Assembly (NCBI RefSeq): GCF_000019845.1 | Contig: NC_010581.1 | Coordinates: 1,865,501 to 1,929,500 of the forward strand | Origin: Beijerinckia indica subsp. indica ATCC 9039 | Lineage (GTDB): Bacteria > Pseudomonadota > Alphaproteobacteria > Rhizobiales > Beijerinckiaceae | DNA: 64,000 nucleotides | Direction of reading: 5' to 3' | In this document: piece by piece, positions 29,350 through 38,681 of the stretch | Layout of the letters: each line of letters starts with the position of its first letter | How positions within the stretch are numbered: the stretch's first letter is position 1 | Notes under the pieces: generated by a model | What the model was told of the DNA's origin: nothing | Seen by the model: the letters and a program-made list of their open reading frames with translations, nothing else | Database searches by the model: none | Made by a program: the position numbers and the translations under genes

Positions 29350-30036
29350 TCAAACGTTCCCGTTTTTCCAGCCCGCATGCACTGGAAACCCCTCCCCCGC
29401 CAATAAAACCGTGGTTTCATAGAGCGGCAAGCCGACCACAGCCGAATAGGACCCGGACAGCGTCAACACGAAGGAACCGGCCAAGCCCTGCACGGCGTAA
29501 CCGCCGGCCTTGCCCCGCCATTCACCGGACTCGAGATAGGCCTTGATGTCGCGATGAGACAGGCGTTTGAAACGCAGACGGGATTCGACCAATCGGTGCC
29601 GCAAGGCGCCTTTGGGCGTGACAAGGGTGACGCCCGTATGAACCCGATGTGCACGGCCAGACAATAATTCGAGGCATTGTTCCGCCTCCTCCGCGACCTC
29701 GCATTTAGGCAGGATGCGACGTCCAACGCTGACCACCGTATCAGCAGCGATCAGATAAGCCCCGGCAAATTCTGGCCGCGCGGTGACAATAGCCGCGGCC
29801 GCGGTGGCTTTTTCATTGGCGAGACGGCTTGCAAGCTTGCGCGGCAATTCGCCTTTTTCAGGGGTCTCGTCGAGGTCCGCGGGCAATAAGGCATCGGGTT
29901 CAAGACCAATCTGCTGCAGCAGCGCAAATCGGCGAGGAGAGGCGGAAGCCAGGATGAGTTTCGGGCGCACCGATCGCGTTTCACCCGATTGGCTCTCCTG
30001 CGTATGCGTTTCTCCGGGGCGGGTTTCCGTATTCAC
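29350..30036 (-). CDS. maf: Maf family nucleotide pyrophosphatase
   Basis: Cytosolic house-cleaning enzyme of 228 residues that hydrolyses non-canonical or dTTP/UTP nucleotides. The N-terminal motif [18 protein letters not shown] is the Maf signature. The active-site acid DTVVSVG and the C-terminal [15 protein letters not shown] also match. A 24-residue polar N-terminal extension (to RPKLI) precedes the core, so the real start may be a later codon. It lies 28 bases downstream of infA and upstream of yacG, in the usual order. Confidence 0.93.
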   Translation of the reverse strand: MNTETRPGETHTQESQSGETRSVRPKLILASASPRRFALLQQIGLEPDALLPADLDETPEKGELPRKLASRLANEKATAAAAIVTARPEFAGAYLIAADTVVSVGRRILPKCEVAEEAEQCLELLSGRAHRVHTGVTLVTPKGALRHRLVESRLRFKRLSHRDIKAYLESGEWRGKAGGYAVQGLAGSFVLTLSGSYSAVVGLPLYETTVLLAGEGFPVHAGWKNGNV

Positions 30037-30064
30037 GGCAGGACATCCGGACAGGAAGAGTGAC

Positions 30065-30283
30065 TCACTTGAAGCGGTAAGTGATGCGACCCTTGGTCAG
30101 GTCATAGGGGGTCATTTCGACAAGCACCTTGTCGCCGGTCAGCACACGAATACGATTCTTGCGCATCTTGCCTGCGGTATGTGCGATGATCTCGTGTTCG
30201 TTCTCGAGCTTGACGCGAAACGTGGCGTTGGGAAGCAGTTCGACGACGACGCCGGGAAATTCGAGCAATTCTTCTTTGGACAT
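30065..30283 (-). CDS. infA: Translation initiation factor IF-1
   Basis: Small S1/OB-fold factor of 72 residues that binds the 30S A-site during initiation. The sequence [19 protein letters not shown] is near-identical to other alphaproteobacterial IF-1, and the C-terminus [12 protein letters not shown] is intact. I placed the start at 30283, where AGGA lies five bases upstream. The frame extends 12 codons further, but that extension is not part of the family. It heads the infA-maf-yacG group. Confidence 0.97.
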   Translation of the reverse strand: MSKEELLEFPGVVVELLPNATFRVKLENEHEIIAHTAGKMRKNRIRVLTGDKVLVEMTPYDLTKGRITYRFK

Positions 30284-30582
30284 TTGTTTCCTTGTTGCAA
30301 ACCGCCTTTTTCGCGGCAATCCTGTTCAAGTTCGGCTTTTGCGAAAAGCCGTCCCGTTCACGCCGGATCGAGGAGATGAATGAAAAAGCTCATCCGAACG
30401 AGTCAGTCGCCATGTCAACAGCGTCTGATCCGTTTCGATCGGGTGGACCCTAATCGAGAACGCGAGATTTGTGAACAAGTGAAGACCATAAGCTGGCAAG
30501 ATCCTCTCTTTTCTCATTCCGGGGCCCATTTGGGGGTCGCATGAGGACGCGAAGGGCTTCGAAGCGATAGCGAGAGGATGGA

Positions 30583-31251
30583 ATGAGCCAGGATCAATGG
30601 ACCGCGGTCGATCATTATATCAGCGATCTTTTCATTCCTCCGGACGCTGCCTTGGAAGCGGCTCTGACACGCAGCGCAGCAGCCGGCTTGCCCTCGATCA
30701 ATGTCGCTCCCAATCAGGGCAAGCTTCTTCATATGCTGGCGAGATTGATCGGGGCCCGCGCCATTCTCGAAATCGGGACGCTCGGCGCCTATAGCACAAT
30801 CTGGCTTGCGCGGGCGCTCCCAACGGACGGTTTCCTGATTACACTTGAAGCCAAGCCGGAGCATGCCAAAATCGCCCAAGAGAACCTCAGGCAAGCGGGC
30901 CTCACGTCTCAAGTCGAAGTGCGCCTTGGGCCTGCGATCGAGACCCTGCCCCAGATCGCGGCGGAAAACAAAGGGCCCTTTGATCTCGTCTTCATCGATG
31001 CCGACAAACAGGGCACGCCCGAATATTTTCGATGGGCCCTCGACCTTTCACGCAAGGGGAGTCTCATCATCGTCGATAATGTCGTTCGCGGCGGAAAAGT
31101 CATCGATGCCACGAGCACAGATCCCAATGTGCAGGGGATCCAGCGCTTCCACCAATGGGTCGCAGCCGAACCTCGTGTCAGTGCCACGGCTTTGCAGACC
31201 GTGGGGTCCAAGGGCTATGACGGTCTCACCTTCATCGAGGTTATCAACTAG
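30583..31251 (+). CDS. SAM-dependent O-methyltransferase (caffeoyl-CoA type)
   Basis: A 222-residue class I methyltransferase of the COMT/catechol-O-methyltransferase-like bacterial family. SAM-binding features are ILEIGTLGAYSTIWLARALP, the acidic LITLEAKPEHAKIA and the metal-site segment FDLVFIDADKQG, followed by LIIVDNVVRGGKV. Relatives methylate catechols or similar small molecules in a Mg-dependent way; the substrate is not known here. ATG 30583 has GAGAGG upstream. Divergent from infA over a 300-base gap. Confidence 0.92.
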   Translation: MSQDQWTAVDHYISDLFIPPDAALEAALTRSAAAGLPSINVAPNQGKLLHMLARLIGARAILEIGTLGAYSTIWLARALPTDGFLITLEAKPEHAKIAQENLRQAGLTSQVEVRLGPAIETLPQIAAENKGPFDLVFIDADKQGTPEYFRWALDLSRKGSLIIVDNVVRGGKVIDATSTDPNVQGIQRFHQWVAAEPRVSATALQTVGSKGYDGLTFIEVIN

Positions 31252-31453
31252 CCAACACCCGACGCGGGCACCTTCTGTGATAAGAATTGTCAGCAAAAAC
31301 AAAGTGATAGAGAGTATTTTCTGATTCCGATGAAACAGAAAATACTCCGGGTGCTGAAGAGTCTGGAGGCATTGGACGTTCTGGGCGATCGTGTCTTCTG
31401 CTCCAGAACCACACAGAAGTCATTCGCTTGTGGGTGGCGATACCCCTCGCGCT

Positions 31454-32290
31454 TCAGCCCTGAAGGCTTGGGTTTTCCATACGAACGACTTTGGAATCGG
31501 ATGTCTCGATGAGCGCGCGCGCCGCCGCGTCGCGCGCCTCAAAACTTTTGAACCGCCGCATAGCCAGGGGAATCGTCGCCAGATAGGTCAGCGTCAAGGC
31601 CACCATGATTTCCATTGGGAAAATGACCAGGAGCAGCGCGAGCATCGCGACACCAGCCAGAACGAAAATCACATATTCCCGAGGAACCCTGCCGATCTTC
31701 TTGCCGGAAAAATGCGGGATCCGACTGGCCATCAAGAAGGCAATAAAGAGAACATAGCCGATCTCAAAGGGAACCAGCACGCGATTGTTGGGAAGAGCCA
31801 CGATCGAGAGGTGGAGATAAAGAGGCAGAAGCGCAACAATCGCCCCGGCGGGAGCCGGCATTCCGGTAAAGAAATTGACCTGCCACGGTGGACGATCGGG
31901 ATCATCGCTCATCACATTGAAACGCGCGAGACGAAGAGCGCATGCCATGGCAAAGACAAGGGCAGCGAACCAGCCGAGGCTCTTGATGCCCTGCAAGCTC
32001 CATAAATAGAGGATAAGCGCCGGCGCGACACCGAAATCGACGAAATCCGCCAGAGAATCAAGCTCGGCGCCAAAACGTGACGTTCCGCGCAGGGCGCGCG
32101 CCAGACGGCCATCGAGCCCATCCAGAACCGCCGCCGCGACGACCGCAAGCACGGCAATATCGAACATACCTTCCACAGCGAAACGAATCGCGGTCAATCC
32201 CATGCACAGAGCCAGGAGCGTAACCAGATTGGGAATGATGAAACGAACCGGCACGGCGTGAAACCGACGCCGGCGGCGCGCGGTTCCCAC
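31454..32290 (-). CDS. pssA: CDP-diacylglycerol--serine O-phosphatidyltransferase
   Basis: Integral membrane enzyme that makes phosphatidylserine, the precursor of phosphatidylethanolamine. The CDP-alcohol phosphotransferase signature is complete: DGLDGRLARALRG with ELDSLAD. About seven hydrophobic segments follow (VPVRFIIPNLVTLLALCMG onward). The start is uncertain. GTG 32290, after a G-rich tract, gives 278 residues, close to the family. ATG 32416 gives 320. The open frame runs to 32620, which would overlap psd on the same strand. It forms a psd-pssA operon. Confidence 0.93.
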   Translation of the reverse strand: MGTARRRRRFHAVPVRFIIPNLVTLLALCMGLTAIRFAVEGMFDIAVLAVVAAAVLDGLDGRLARALRGTSRFGAELDSLADFVDFGVAPALILYLWSLQGIKSLGWFAALVFAMACALRLARFNVMSDDPDRPPWQVNFFTGMPAPAGAIVALLPLYLHLSIVALPNNRVLVPFEIGYVLFIAFLMASRIPHFSGKKIGRVPREYVIFVLAGVAMLALLLVIFPMEIMVALTLTYLATIPLAMRRFKSFEARDAAARALIETSDSKVVRMENPSLQG

Positions 32291-32531
32291 CGTGCCCCCC
32301 GAACGAAATGGATCGGCTATAATCGATCTCCCTGCTTCCCGTCCTCGAACACGCGCTCCATTCGACGCGAATGCATGCCCAAGGCATCTGATGATGGCTT
32401 TTGATCCGACCCTCATAAAACAGGACGCCGGAGCAAGCTTGAATTTTAGCCGATCTCGCAAAAAAGCGAAGATCCGGGGTAAAGAACGAAGAAGCGCTCC
32501 CTTCGATCCTCGAAGCGAAAAATATGGACGA

Positions 32532-33230
32532 TTACCCGTAACGGAAGGCCGGACGCGGCTTGTCGGTCTGGCGATCCGCCAAAATCGTTTCCCCGGCAAC
32601 GGCCTTGGCACCGACGCCAACCAGCGGCCTTACGCCCTCCGGCATATAAACATCGAGCCGGGAGCCGAAACGGATGAGGCCGAACCGCTCTCCCGTGGTC
32701 AAATGATCGCCTTTTTCCGCAAAGCACACGATGCGCCGCGCCACGAGCCCGGCGATCTGCACGACACCGAACCGGCCATTGTTATTTTCTATGACCAATC
32801 CATTGCGCTCATTATCCATGCTCGCCTTGTCGAGATCGGCATTGAGAAAGAGACCAGGCCGATAGACAATTTTGGTGACACGCCCCGTCACCGGGGCACG
32901 ATTGACGTGACAATCGAAGACCGACATGAACACGGAAATCCGCTGCATGGGCTCGGCACCCAGGCCCAATTCAGGCGGAGGCATATGATAGCCCACCGAA
33001 GAGACGATCCCATCGGCCGGTGAAATGACGATCGATTCATCGAGCGGCGTCAAACGCGCCGGATCGCGAAAGAAATAGGCGCACCAAAGGGTCGCCATCA
33101 AACCAAGCCAGCCGAGCGGACTCCAGAGCCAGCTGAGCACGAGAGTCGCGACAGCGAAACCGCCAATGAAGGGGTACCCTTCCGGATGGATCGGCGTGAC
33201 CTGCCGTTGGATCGAAGCAAGAATCGACAT
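32532..33230 (-). CDS. psd: Phosphatidylserine decarboxylase proenzyme
   Basis: Membrane-associated decarboxylase that turns phosphatidylserine into phosphatidylethanolamine. The maturation site is RFGSRLD near residue 188; self-cleavage before this serine makes the pyruvoyl group. Short-chain conserved segments are [35 protein letters not shown] and [13 protein letters not shown] 33230 gives 232 residues, the size of the short PSD-A-type proteins. An open frame to 33377 adds a non-homologous extension. It is upstream of pssA on the same strand, as usual in this order. Confidence 0.95.
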   Translation of the reverse strand: MSILASIQRQVTPIHPEGYPFIGGFAVATLVLSWLWSPLGWLGLMATLWCAYFFRDPARLTPLDESIVISPADGIVSSVGYHMPPPELGLGAEPMQRISVFMSVFDCHVNRAPVTGRVTKIVYRPGLFLNADLDKASMDNERNGLVIENNNGRFGVVQIAGLVARRIVCFAEKGDHLTTGERFGLIRFGSRLDVYMPEGVRPLVGVGAKAVAGETILADRQTDKPRPAFRYG

Positions 33231-33824
33231 GAAGGAACCTGTTGCGGGGATCTTATAATTAGGATTGCCTTGCGCGACCCTGGATTGGTTTAGCAAATTC
33301 GCCATAACCACGGAGTCGCTGCGACACAATAAAAATGATTGAAAGCAATAAGGGGCGACCATTAGGCGCCAAGGCATCGACCACGATTTTCACCACCGAG
33401 AAAACCGTGATCAAAAGTTTTTCATCGCGCTTTAATCAAAATAGCCACTTGGCACGACCGAATAAGGCTATCGAAATTTTTTGATGATCATACGGCAAAG
33501 GTCGCTTTTGAATCCATACAATATTCTATTACACGGATAAATTGTAAAGCCTTTCCAGCTCTTATGGAGGGAATTGCTGTGGGCTTGTGTCCTTAGCCCT
33601 TATGCGTGAAGCCACAATCCGGCCCCGCATGGCATGGCGAGCTGGGGCGGATTGCCGCGAGGAACCAGGATCGGCACGCTGAGCGTCGGCAGGATGCTCG
33701 TTCATGCGGAGTCATTGACGGTGACCTTTCGTATTGGTGAGAAATTGCTTTGAGGCACGACATGATCTTGACTCGAAGCTTATCGCTTGCGTAAAGGGAA
33801 AAAGCTCGTACAAAGGCACAGGAT
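33231..33824. other. AT-rich gap between psd and tRNA-Val
   Basis: About 590 bases, AT-rich from 33390 to 33560. No gene or RNA was recognised before the tRNA. The psd promoter (minus strand) and the tRNA promoter (plus strand) should be here. Confidence 0.5.
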
Positions 33825-33899
33825 GGGCGCGTAGCTCAGCGGGAGAGCACTCCCTTCACACGGGAGGGGTCACAGGTTCAATCCCTGTCGCGCCCACCA
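33825..33899 (+). tRNA. tRNA-Val (anticodon CAC)
   Basis: The full cloverleaf can be folded. The acceptor stem GGGCGCG pairs with CGCGCCC, the D-arm is GCTC...GAGC, and the anticodon arm CTCCC-TTCACAC-GGGAG has anticodon CAC. The variable loop is GGGTC, the T-arm is ACAGG-TTCAATC-CCTGT, the discriminator is A (33896) and CCA is encoded (33897-33899). Confidence 0.97.
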
Positions 33900-34372
33900 T
33901 CTAAGTGACTGATAATTGTTGCTAAATAGATGGCTATAGAATCCGGTAGAAATGAGCAGAACAACGCGCGAACATGCACGGTAAATCCGTGCGATGAGCT
34001 CACGCTCTGTTCTGCTGCAAAGAGCAGACAAAACCCTGCTTTGCCTACGCCATGACTTAAAAGACCAGACCGATCGTATTGTATCCTTGTTATTCGGATG
34101 CAAGACAGCACCATTGATGCAGTATTCGGCATCTCCGCTACTGTTTAGCGCCGAATCGATGTGCCCTTAATCGGGATGAACCAAATATTGGTGCCCCCTG
34201 CTGCGTGGCGCGAGACGATATTGCCGCCACCATCATCGCCACTGTCCATCTGGCCGATAACGCCGCGGTTCATCCGGCGGCAAAGGCGGTTCCGCGCCCT
34301 TGATGATCCTCACACAATATTGCAAAATGAGATATTTTTGCCTATATTATCGCATATCGTGATATTCACGGC
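33900..34372. other. Gap after tRNA-Val with a nested hairpin
   Basis: No gene is supported. Nested inverted repeats lie at 33956-34015: outer GCAGAACA/TGTTCTGC, inner GCACGG/CCGTGC with loop TAAAT. No integrase and no duplicated tRNA 3' end were found, so there is no sign of a tRNA-integrated island. A promoter for the toxin-antitoxin pair is likely in the AT-rich segment just before 34373. Confidence 0.55.
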
Positions 34373-34684
34373 ATGAAAACACTTTCCTTCTCCCGCTCCG
34401 CTGCTGCCGATCTCCGGACCTATCGCTCCGATGCCAAGCGCATCGTCGCCAAGATCGAGCGCTATGCGCAGACGGGCGCGGGCGATGTCACCCAACTCGT
34501 CGGCTCCACGGCCATGCGCTTGCGCGTCGGCGACTACCGCGTGATTTTCGAGGAAACCGACATGGAAATTTTCGTCACCAAAATCAGCGCGCGCGGCACG
34601 TTTACGAATAGGGGAAAGCACTATGGCTCATCAGATCATCATGACGCCGGGCGGGGAAAAGCTGGTCCTCTTGCCTTTCGATGA
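34373..34684 (+). CDS. RelE/ParE-family toxin, 3' end apparently frameshifted
   Basis: A RelE-superfamily ribosome-dependent mRNase candidate. The core MKTLSFSRSAAADLR...AMRLRVGDYRVIFEE...VTKISARG is typical. The usual short ending, RG-x-VYE and stop, exists here in a different frame (GTT TAC GAA TAG at 34600-34611). The present frame reads on for 28 residues, to 103, overlapping the antitoxin gene by 62 bases. A one-base deletion near 34597-34599 would explain this. The toxin's C-terminal residues often carry the catalytic arginine/tyrosine, so activity is doubtful. The antitoxin gene is downstream, a HigBA-like order. Confidence 0.85.
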   Translation: MKTLSFSRSAAADLRTYRSDAKRIVAKIERYAQTGAGDVTQLVGSTAMRLRVGDYRVIFEETDMEIFVTKISARGTFTNRGKHYGSSDHHDAGRGKAGPLAFR

Positions 34685-34994
34685 ATTCCAGGCCCTGCGC
34701 GATGCTGCCGACGCGGCGGCACATGTCCAAACCCTCGCGGCCCTGGCGCATGGCGAGGAAGAGCGCCTGACGCCGGCAGAGGCCCTGGCCCTTGCCGAGG
34801 CCGCGACGCCTCTCGCCTTCTGGCGCCGCAAGCGCGGCCTGACACAAACTGTGCTCGCCGAGCGCGCGGGCATTTCGCAAAGCGCTCTGGCGGGCATGGA
34901 GAGTGGCGCTCGCGTTGGAACCGCTGCCGTCCTGGCGCGCGTCGCCAAGGCCCTGCATCTGCACGTCGAGGATCTGATCACAGTGGACGAATGA
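34623..34994 (+). CDS. XRE-family HTH antitoxin
   Basis: A 123-residue antitoxin partner with an N-terminal toxin-binding region (MTPGGEKLVLLPFDEFQALRD) and a C-terminal Cro/CI helix-turn-helix (LTQTVLAERAGISQSALAGMESG...LARVAKALHLHVEDL). ATG 34623 follows GGGGAAAG. It probably represses the shared promoter upstream of the toxin gene. Its frame is intact, unlike the end of the toxin. Confidence 0.9.
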   Translation: MAHQIIMTPGGEKLVLLPFDEFQALRDAADAAAHVQTLAALAHGEEERLTPAEALALAEAATPLAFWRRKRGLTQTVLAERAGISQSALAGMESGARVGTAAVLARVAKALHLHVEDLITVDE

Positions 34995-35085
34995 GGGCAT
35001 TATGCCCCCCTCCACATATCGTTAAAACAGCCCCGGCATCGCCGTGACCAGCCACGTCTACAGAAAAATGGAAGCGACAACACAT

Positions 35086-36003
35086 TCAGAAACGTTGCGA
35101 AATACCCGCATAAACCTGAAATGTCGGTGTATCCTTGTTCAGCCCAATATAGGTGGCTGCATCAAGTTGAAGAGTATCTGTCACGAGATAACCAAAACAG
35201 AAATCGGCGGTAAAGATGTTCGGTGTTCCCTTATCGGCGCTGACGGAGGAAAAGAATTCCAAGGTCGCTGTCAGTTTGTCGATAAAGGGAACCGCATGAC
35301 TGAAATTGATGATATTGGTGAAAGCAGCATGACGTCGGCTGTCGTTGTTGTTGACCAGAATATCGAGCTCGGTCATGAAACCCATGCTGAAATCCCCGGG
35401 TAAGCTCACTTGCATGGGAATATCGATACCGCCTTCGACGAGTCGGTTGCCTCCGGCATCGCGCGTGGCTGTGGGGATCTTGACATAAGGGATGAGACCC
35501 AAGGCGAAATCACCGCCATCATTGCCGATGAGATTGTATCTGATGCTTAAGACCGTATCACCATAGCTGGTGCCGCGGGTCGTCTGGGCGGGACCATTCG
35601 ACCAATCCCTGGTCCATTGATTAACCAGACCGCCGACCCCGACCCAAAAATCCATTTGATTGGTCAATCCAAAGATCAGAACCGGATCGGTGGCGACACC
35701 CGTGCGGACTGTCTGACTTTGGCCACGGGATTCCGTATAATTATAAAGGTCTGTCTCATATTGGAAATGGCCGGCATCGACTGTGATTGGAGTATTTCCC
35801 CTGCTCGGCCGATTGGGCGCGAAACCGCGCATGGCCGATTCAGGGGTCGGATTGAACAAATTATATTGGCTCTTGTCGACGCTCGGCTCTGCATCCTTTT
35901 CCGCGGCGAGGACGTGTCCGGCTCCCATGAGACCGGATTCAACGAGGCCAGACCCAAGGAGGAAGGAAACAAGGATCAAGAAGCAATGGCTTGCGACCGT
36001 CAT
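35086..36003 (-). CDS. Outer-membrane transporter-like protein (Phenol_MetA_deg family)
   Basis: Exported beta-barrel-type protein. ATG 36003, with AGGG five bases upstream, starts a signal peptide (FLILVSFLLGSGLV...VLAA) with cleavage expected after LAA. The mature part is a long run of alternating strands, e.g. HFQYETDLYNYTES, DFWVGVGGLVNQW, SIRYNLIG, FALGLIPYVKIPT, and ends YAGISQRF with a terminal aromatic typical of outer-membrane proteins. This matches the family annotated as transporter/MetA-pathway of phenol degradation. Substrate unknown. It is divergent from the permease at 36707. Confidence 0.85.
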   Translation of the reverse strand: MTVASHCFLILVSFLLGSGLVESGLMGAGHVLAAEKDAEPSVDKSQYNLFNPTPESAMRGFAPNRPSRGNTPITVDAGHFQYETDLYNYTESRGQSQTVRTGVATDPVLIFGLTNQMDFWVGVGGLVNQWTRDWSNGPAQTTRGTSYGDTVLSIRYNLIGNDGGDFALGLIPYVKIPTATRDAGGNRLVEGGIDIPMQVSLPGDFSMGFMTELDILVNNNDSRRHAAFTNIINFSHAVPFIDKLTATLEFFSSVSADKGTPNIFTADFCFGYLVTDTLQLDAATYIGLNKDTPTFQVYAGISQRF

Positions 36004-36706
36004 GTGCGCCCTGGGATTTTGTTTTGTCCTCGTGAGGGGAAGACACATGCGAACGAAGCAGACGAACATTGCCGATGGAAACCCAAGGTAAGATACAATA
36101 GTCAGAAGATTTATCCGTATTGCCGCTTATGTCCAATGGAGAATGGGTGCGGCGATCATCACATCCCGTTCGCGATCAAGCGCCACGGCAGACTGGCCTG
36201 TTGTTTGCTGAATCAACAGTATATCATCATGCGGAGGAAGCACGTGGGATTTTTTCTCTGAAAATGACCATGTGATATTCACTCCAGATGAACTCAAGTC
36301 ACAGTAGAATTTACGAGCTGTTCCACGTGTGGCTTATCTCGATCGCAGAATTTCTATAGTTTTGATAAGTATTGTTATACTTAAAGCTATTCCGAACAGG
36401 GAATATCTTCTTCAGTCTTGAATGAAGAGACGTGACGGCTGACGGTGTCTCGACCGTTGTTTCACGAACTCCGGATCTCCTTTCTCAAAATTTTCACCCT
36501 TAGTCACATTGACGTCACAAAATATTTGCCTAAATGCAAGCTCTTTGTTACATAATTGACATATTCTCAAAAGTTTCACATAAATCAATATAGCCCATAA
36601 ATATAGTAGAAAATAGCTCTTTGGCGCGAATTCCTTTCCAGCGAGCCGGTGGCTCAAAAACCAATCATCACGCAACAGCAAATGGTGATCCTCACAAGAA
36701 AAGTGG
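36004..36706. other. AT-rich divergent intergenic region
   Basis: About 700 bases between the divergent outer-membrane protein and permease genes. It is AT-rich (36240-36620) compared with the coding parts. No gene, RNA or repeat was recognised. The promoters of both genes must lie here. Confidence 0.5.
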
Positions 36707-38218
36707 ATGGCGATGACTGCACAAAACAAAATAATTGACGTTGGAGACTCCAAACTGGTCCAGCCAGCCACCGCTCCTCGTGAACTCAGAAGCAATTGCC
36801 TGTCTTACACCGAAGTTCTAGCGCAATCGGTTTCTGTCATCGCACCCTCCACAGTGCCGGCAGCCATTCTCGGCTTAATCTACGCCACAGCCGGTAACGG
36901 GACCTGGCTCAGCTTTCTCATGGGCATGACGGGTCTTGTTCTGGTCAGCTTCAATATCAATCAATTCGCCCGTCGTTCGGCTTCTCCCGGCTCGCTCTAT
37001 ACTTACATCGTCAAGGGCCTCGGACCCACAGCCGGTGTGCTCGGTGGCTGGGCGTTGCTGTTTGCCTATATGGTCACCGGCATGTCCACTCTCTGCGGGT
37101 TTGGAATCATCGGTAGCTTGCTACTCGGCCAAATCGGCATTCATACTCATATCCTAGTTCTGTTCGCCATTGGCGCGCTTGGCGCGTGTTATATCGCCTT
37201 CCGGGACATTCAGCTTTCGGCCAAGATGATGTTGGTCTTCGAAGGCGTATCCCTTCTGGCAATTCTCATGCTTGGCATCCTCATTTGGATGAACAAGGGC
37301 TTTGCCTTGGATACAAAACAGTTGACCCTCGAGGGCGCAACCCCAGGCGGTGTCCTAGCCGGTATCGTTCTGGTCGTCTTCGGCTTTTCCGGTTTCGAAA
37401 GCTCCACGTCGCTTGGCGACGAAGCCAAGGATCCTTTGCGGGCTATCCCGCGTTCGGTCATCCAGAGCGTGGTCATCTCCGGCCTCGTATTCATCTTTAT
37501 GACTTATGTCGTCGTCATGGGCTTTGAGGGCACCGGAGCCGATCTCGGCAAGACCGAGGCGCCGATCGATTTTCTCGCCAATCTCATGGGTTTCAAATTC
37601 CTCGGCGTCTTGATCAATATCGGTATCCTGTTGAGCTTCTTCTCCTGCACGCTGGCGGCGGTTAATTCGACGGCCCGAGTCGTCTTCTCGATGGCGCGGC
37701 ATGGCCTGTTCTCTGACGCGCTGGGTGAGGCGCATGAAAAGAATGAAACGCCCTATATTGCGGTGTTCCTTTCCGCGTTGATCACCTTCCTCGTACCGAC
37801 CGGTCTTTATCTTGTTGGCGTCAGTGCCTTCGAAAGCCAGGGCTATTTCGGCACATTGTGCAGCTTTGGCTTTTTGTTGGTCTATATGCTGATTTCGATT
37901 GCCGCTCCGGTGTATCTCTCGAGCATCGGTAAGTTGAGCGTGAGCGCAATTCTGTTTTCGCTGTTAGGCGGGGGCTTTATGCTCCTCCCCTTCGTCGGCA
38001 CGGTCGGAATACCAGGAAGCGACTTGTTCCCGCCCATGGAATTCGCGAACAAGATTCTCTTTGGGGTGTTTCTCACTTACATGGCGATCGGGCTCGCTTG
38101 GCTGCTGTTGCAGAGAAACCGGCATCCTGACATGATTCCAGAAATGCGAAGCTCGATCGAATCGGTCGATCTGAAATTCGCCAATGCGAGCTCAATTTCC
38201 AAGACTGTGATCCATTAA
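36707..38218 (+). CDS. APC-superfamily permease
   Basis: Cytoplasmic-membrane permease of 503 residues with about 12 transmembrane segments. The start LSYTEVLAQSVSVIAPSTVP and the TM6-type FGFSGFESSTSLGDEAKDPLRAIPRSV are the landmarks of the amino acid/polyamine/organocation superfamily. It differs clearly from the CAT-type permease at 14958, so it is not a recent duplicate. Substrate unknown. ATG 36707 was chosen; ATG 36713 is alternative. There is no neighbouring metabolic gene to suggest the substrate. Confidence 0.88.
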   Translation: MAMTAQNKIIDVGDSKLVQPATAPRELRSNCLSYTEVLAQSVSVIAPSTVPAAILGLIYATAGNGTWLSFLMGMTGLVLVSFNINQFARRSASPGSLYTYIVKGLGPTAGVLGGWALLFAYMVTGMSTLCGFGIIGSLLLGQIGIHTHILVLFAIGALGACYIAFRDIQLSAKMMLVFEGVSLLAILMLGILIWMNKGFALDTKQLTLEGATPGGVLAGIVLVVFGFSGFESSTSLGDEAKDPLRAIPRSVIQSVVISGLVFIFMTYVVVMGFEGTGADLGKTEAPIDFLANLMGFKFLGVLINIGILLSFFSCTLAAVNSTARVVFSMARHGLFSDALGEAHEKNETPYIAVFLSALITFLVPTGLYLVGVSAFESQGYFGTLCSFGFLLVYMLISIAAPVYLSSIGKLSVSAILFSLLGGGFMLLPFVGTVGIPGSDLFPPMEFANKILFGVFLTYMAIGLAWLLLQRNRHPDMIPEMRSSIESVDLKFANASSISKTVIH

Positions 38219-38630
38219 GTGTGATCAGTCCAAGCAAAGCCCGTAAATTGCCGAGGTGGTGGCCATGACACAAACCTCGCCGTGCTTTCACTTTCGGAGT
38301 GAAACAGATCAAATTGGGGGATCGGATATTGCCGGTCACCCCATACTGGCCGGGCGTTCGGCTATAGCATTCTCGTTACATTCATTCGGACGTATGAGCG
38401 ATACGATAAGCCTTTATAATCGCATCGAACTTATCCGAAAGGATATCCGCATTTACAGCGTCCCCGAACTGTGCGGCTGGCATAGGCCCGCACAGGGTGC
38501 CTTCACTATCCAGGTAGCCAAATTTTCTCATTCGGCACTGACTTGAAGCAAGTTATGCTCAAATAATGCATAATAAGATTGTTGCGTTGGGGAATGCCGT
38601 GGGAATATCATTACTCATCTTAAACCGTAA
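38219..38630. other. Gap after the permease, no gene accepted
   Basis: About 410 bases. A 96-codon open frame at 38256-38546 has no family resemblance, no clear ribosome binding site and atypical composition, so I left it out. The hairpin that follows is listed separately. Confidence 0.4.
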
Positions 38631-38656
38631 CGGTAGGCCTCTCCTACCGGGTTTTT
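38631..38656 (+). terminator. Terminator-like hairpin just before a small gene
   Basis: A 7-bp stem CGGTAGG/CCTACCG with loop CCTCT is followed by GGTTTTT. It ends 25 bases before the ATG at 38682, and the ribosome site AAGGAG is 10 bases past the T-run. It could terminate readthrough from upstream, or act as an attenuator for the next gene. Confidence 0.75.
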
Positions 38657-38681
38657 CATCGATAAAAAGGAGATTGAATCA

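Noticed and set aside
33870..34103. Minus-strand open frame ending WWARQGLNL
   Set aside because: The C-terminus is the reverse reading of the tRNA-Val 3' half, a common artefact of tRNA-overlapping frames.
33825..34994. tRNA-Val as attachment site of a genomic island
   Set aside because: No integrase and no repeat of the tRNA 3' end were found on either side, although a toxin-antitoxin pair follows.
14958..38218. The two APC permeases as recent duplicates
   Set aside because: Their signature segments differ too much; they belong to separate branches of the superfamily.
38256..38546. 96-codon open frame after the permease
   Set aside because: No family resemblance and no good start site.
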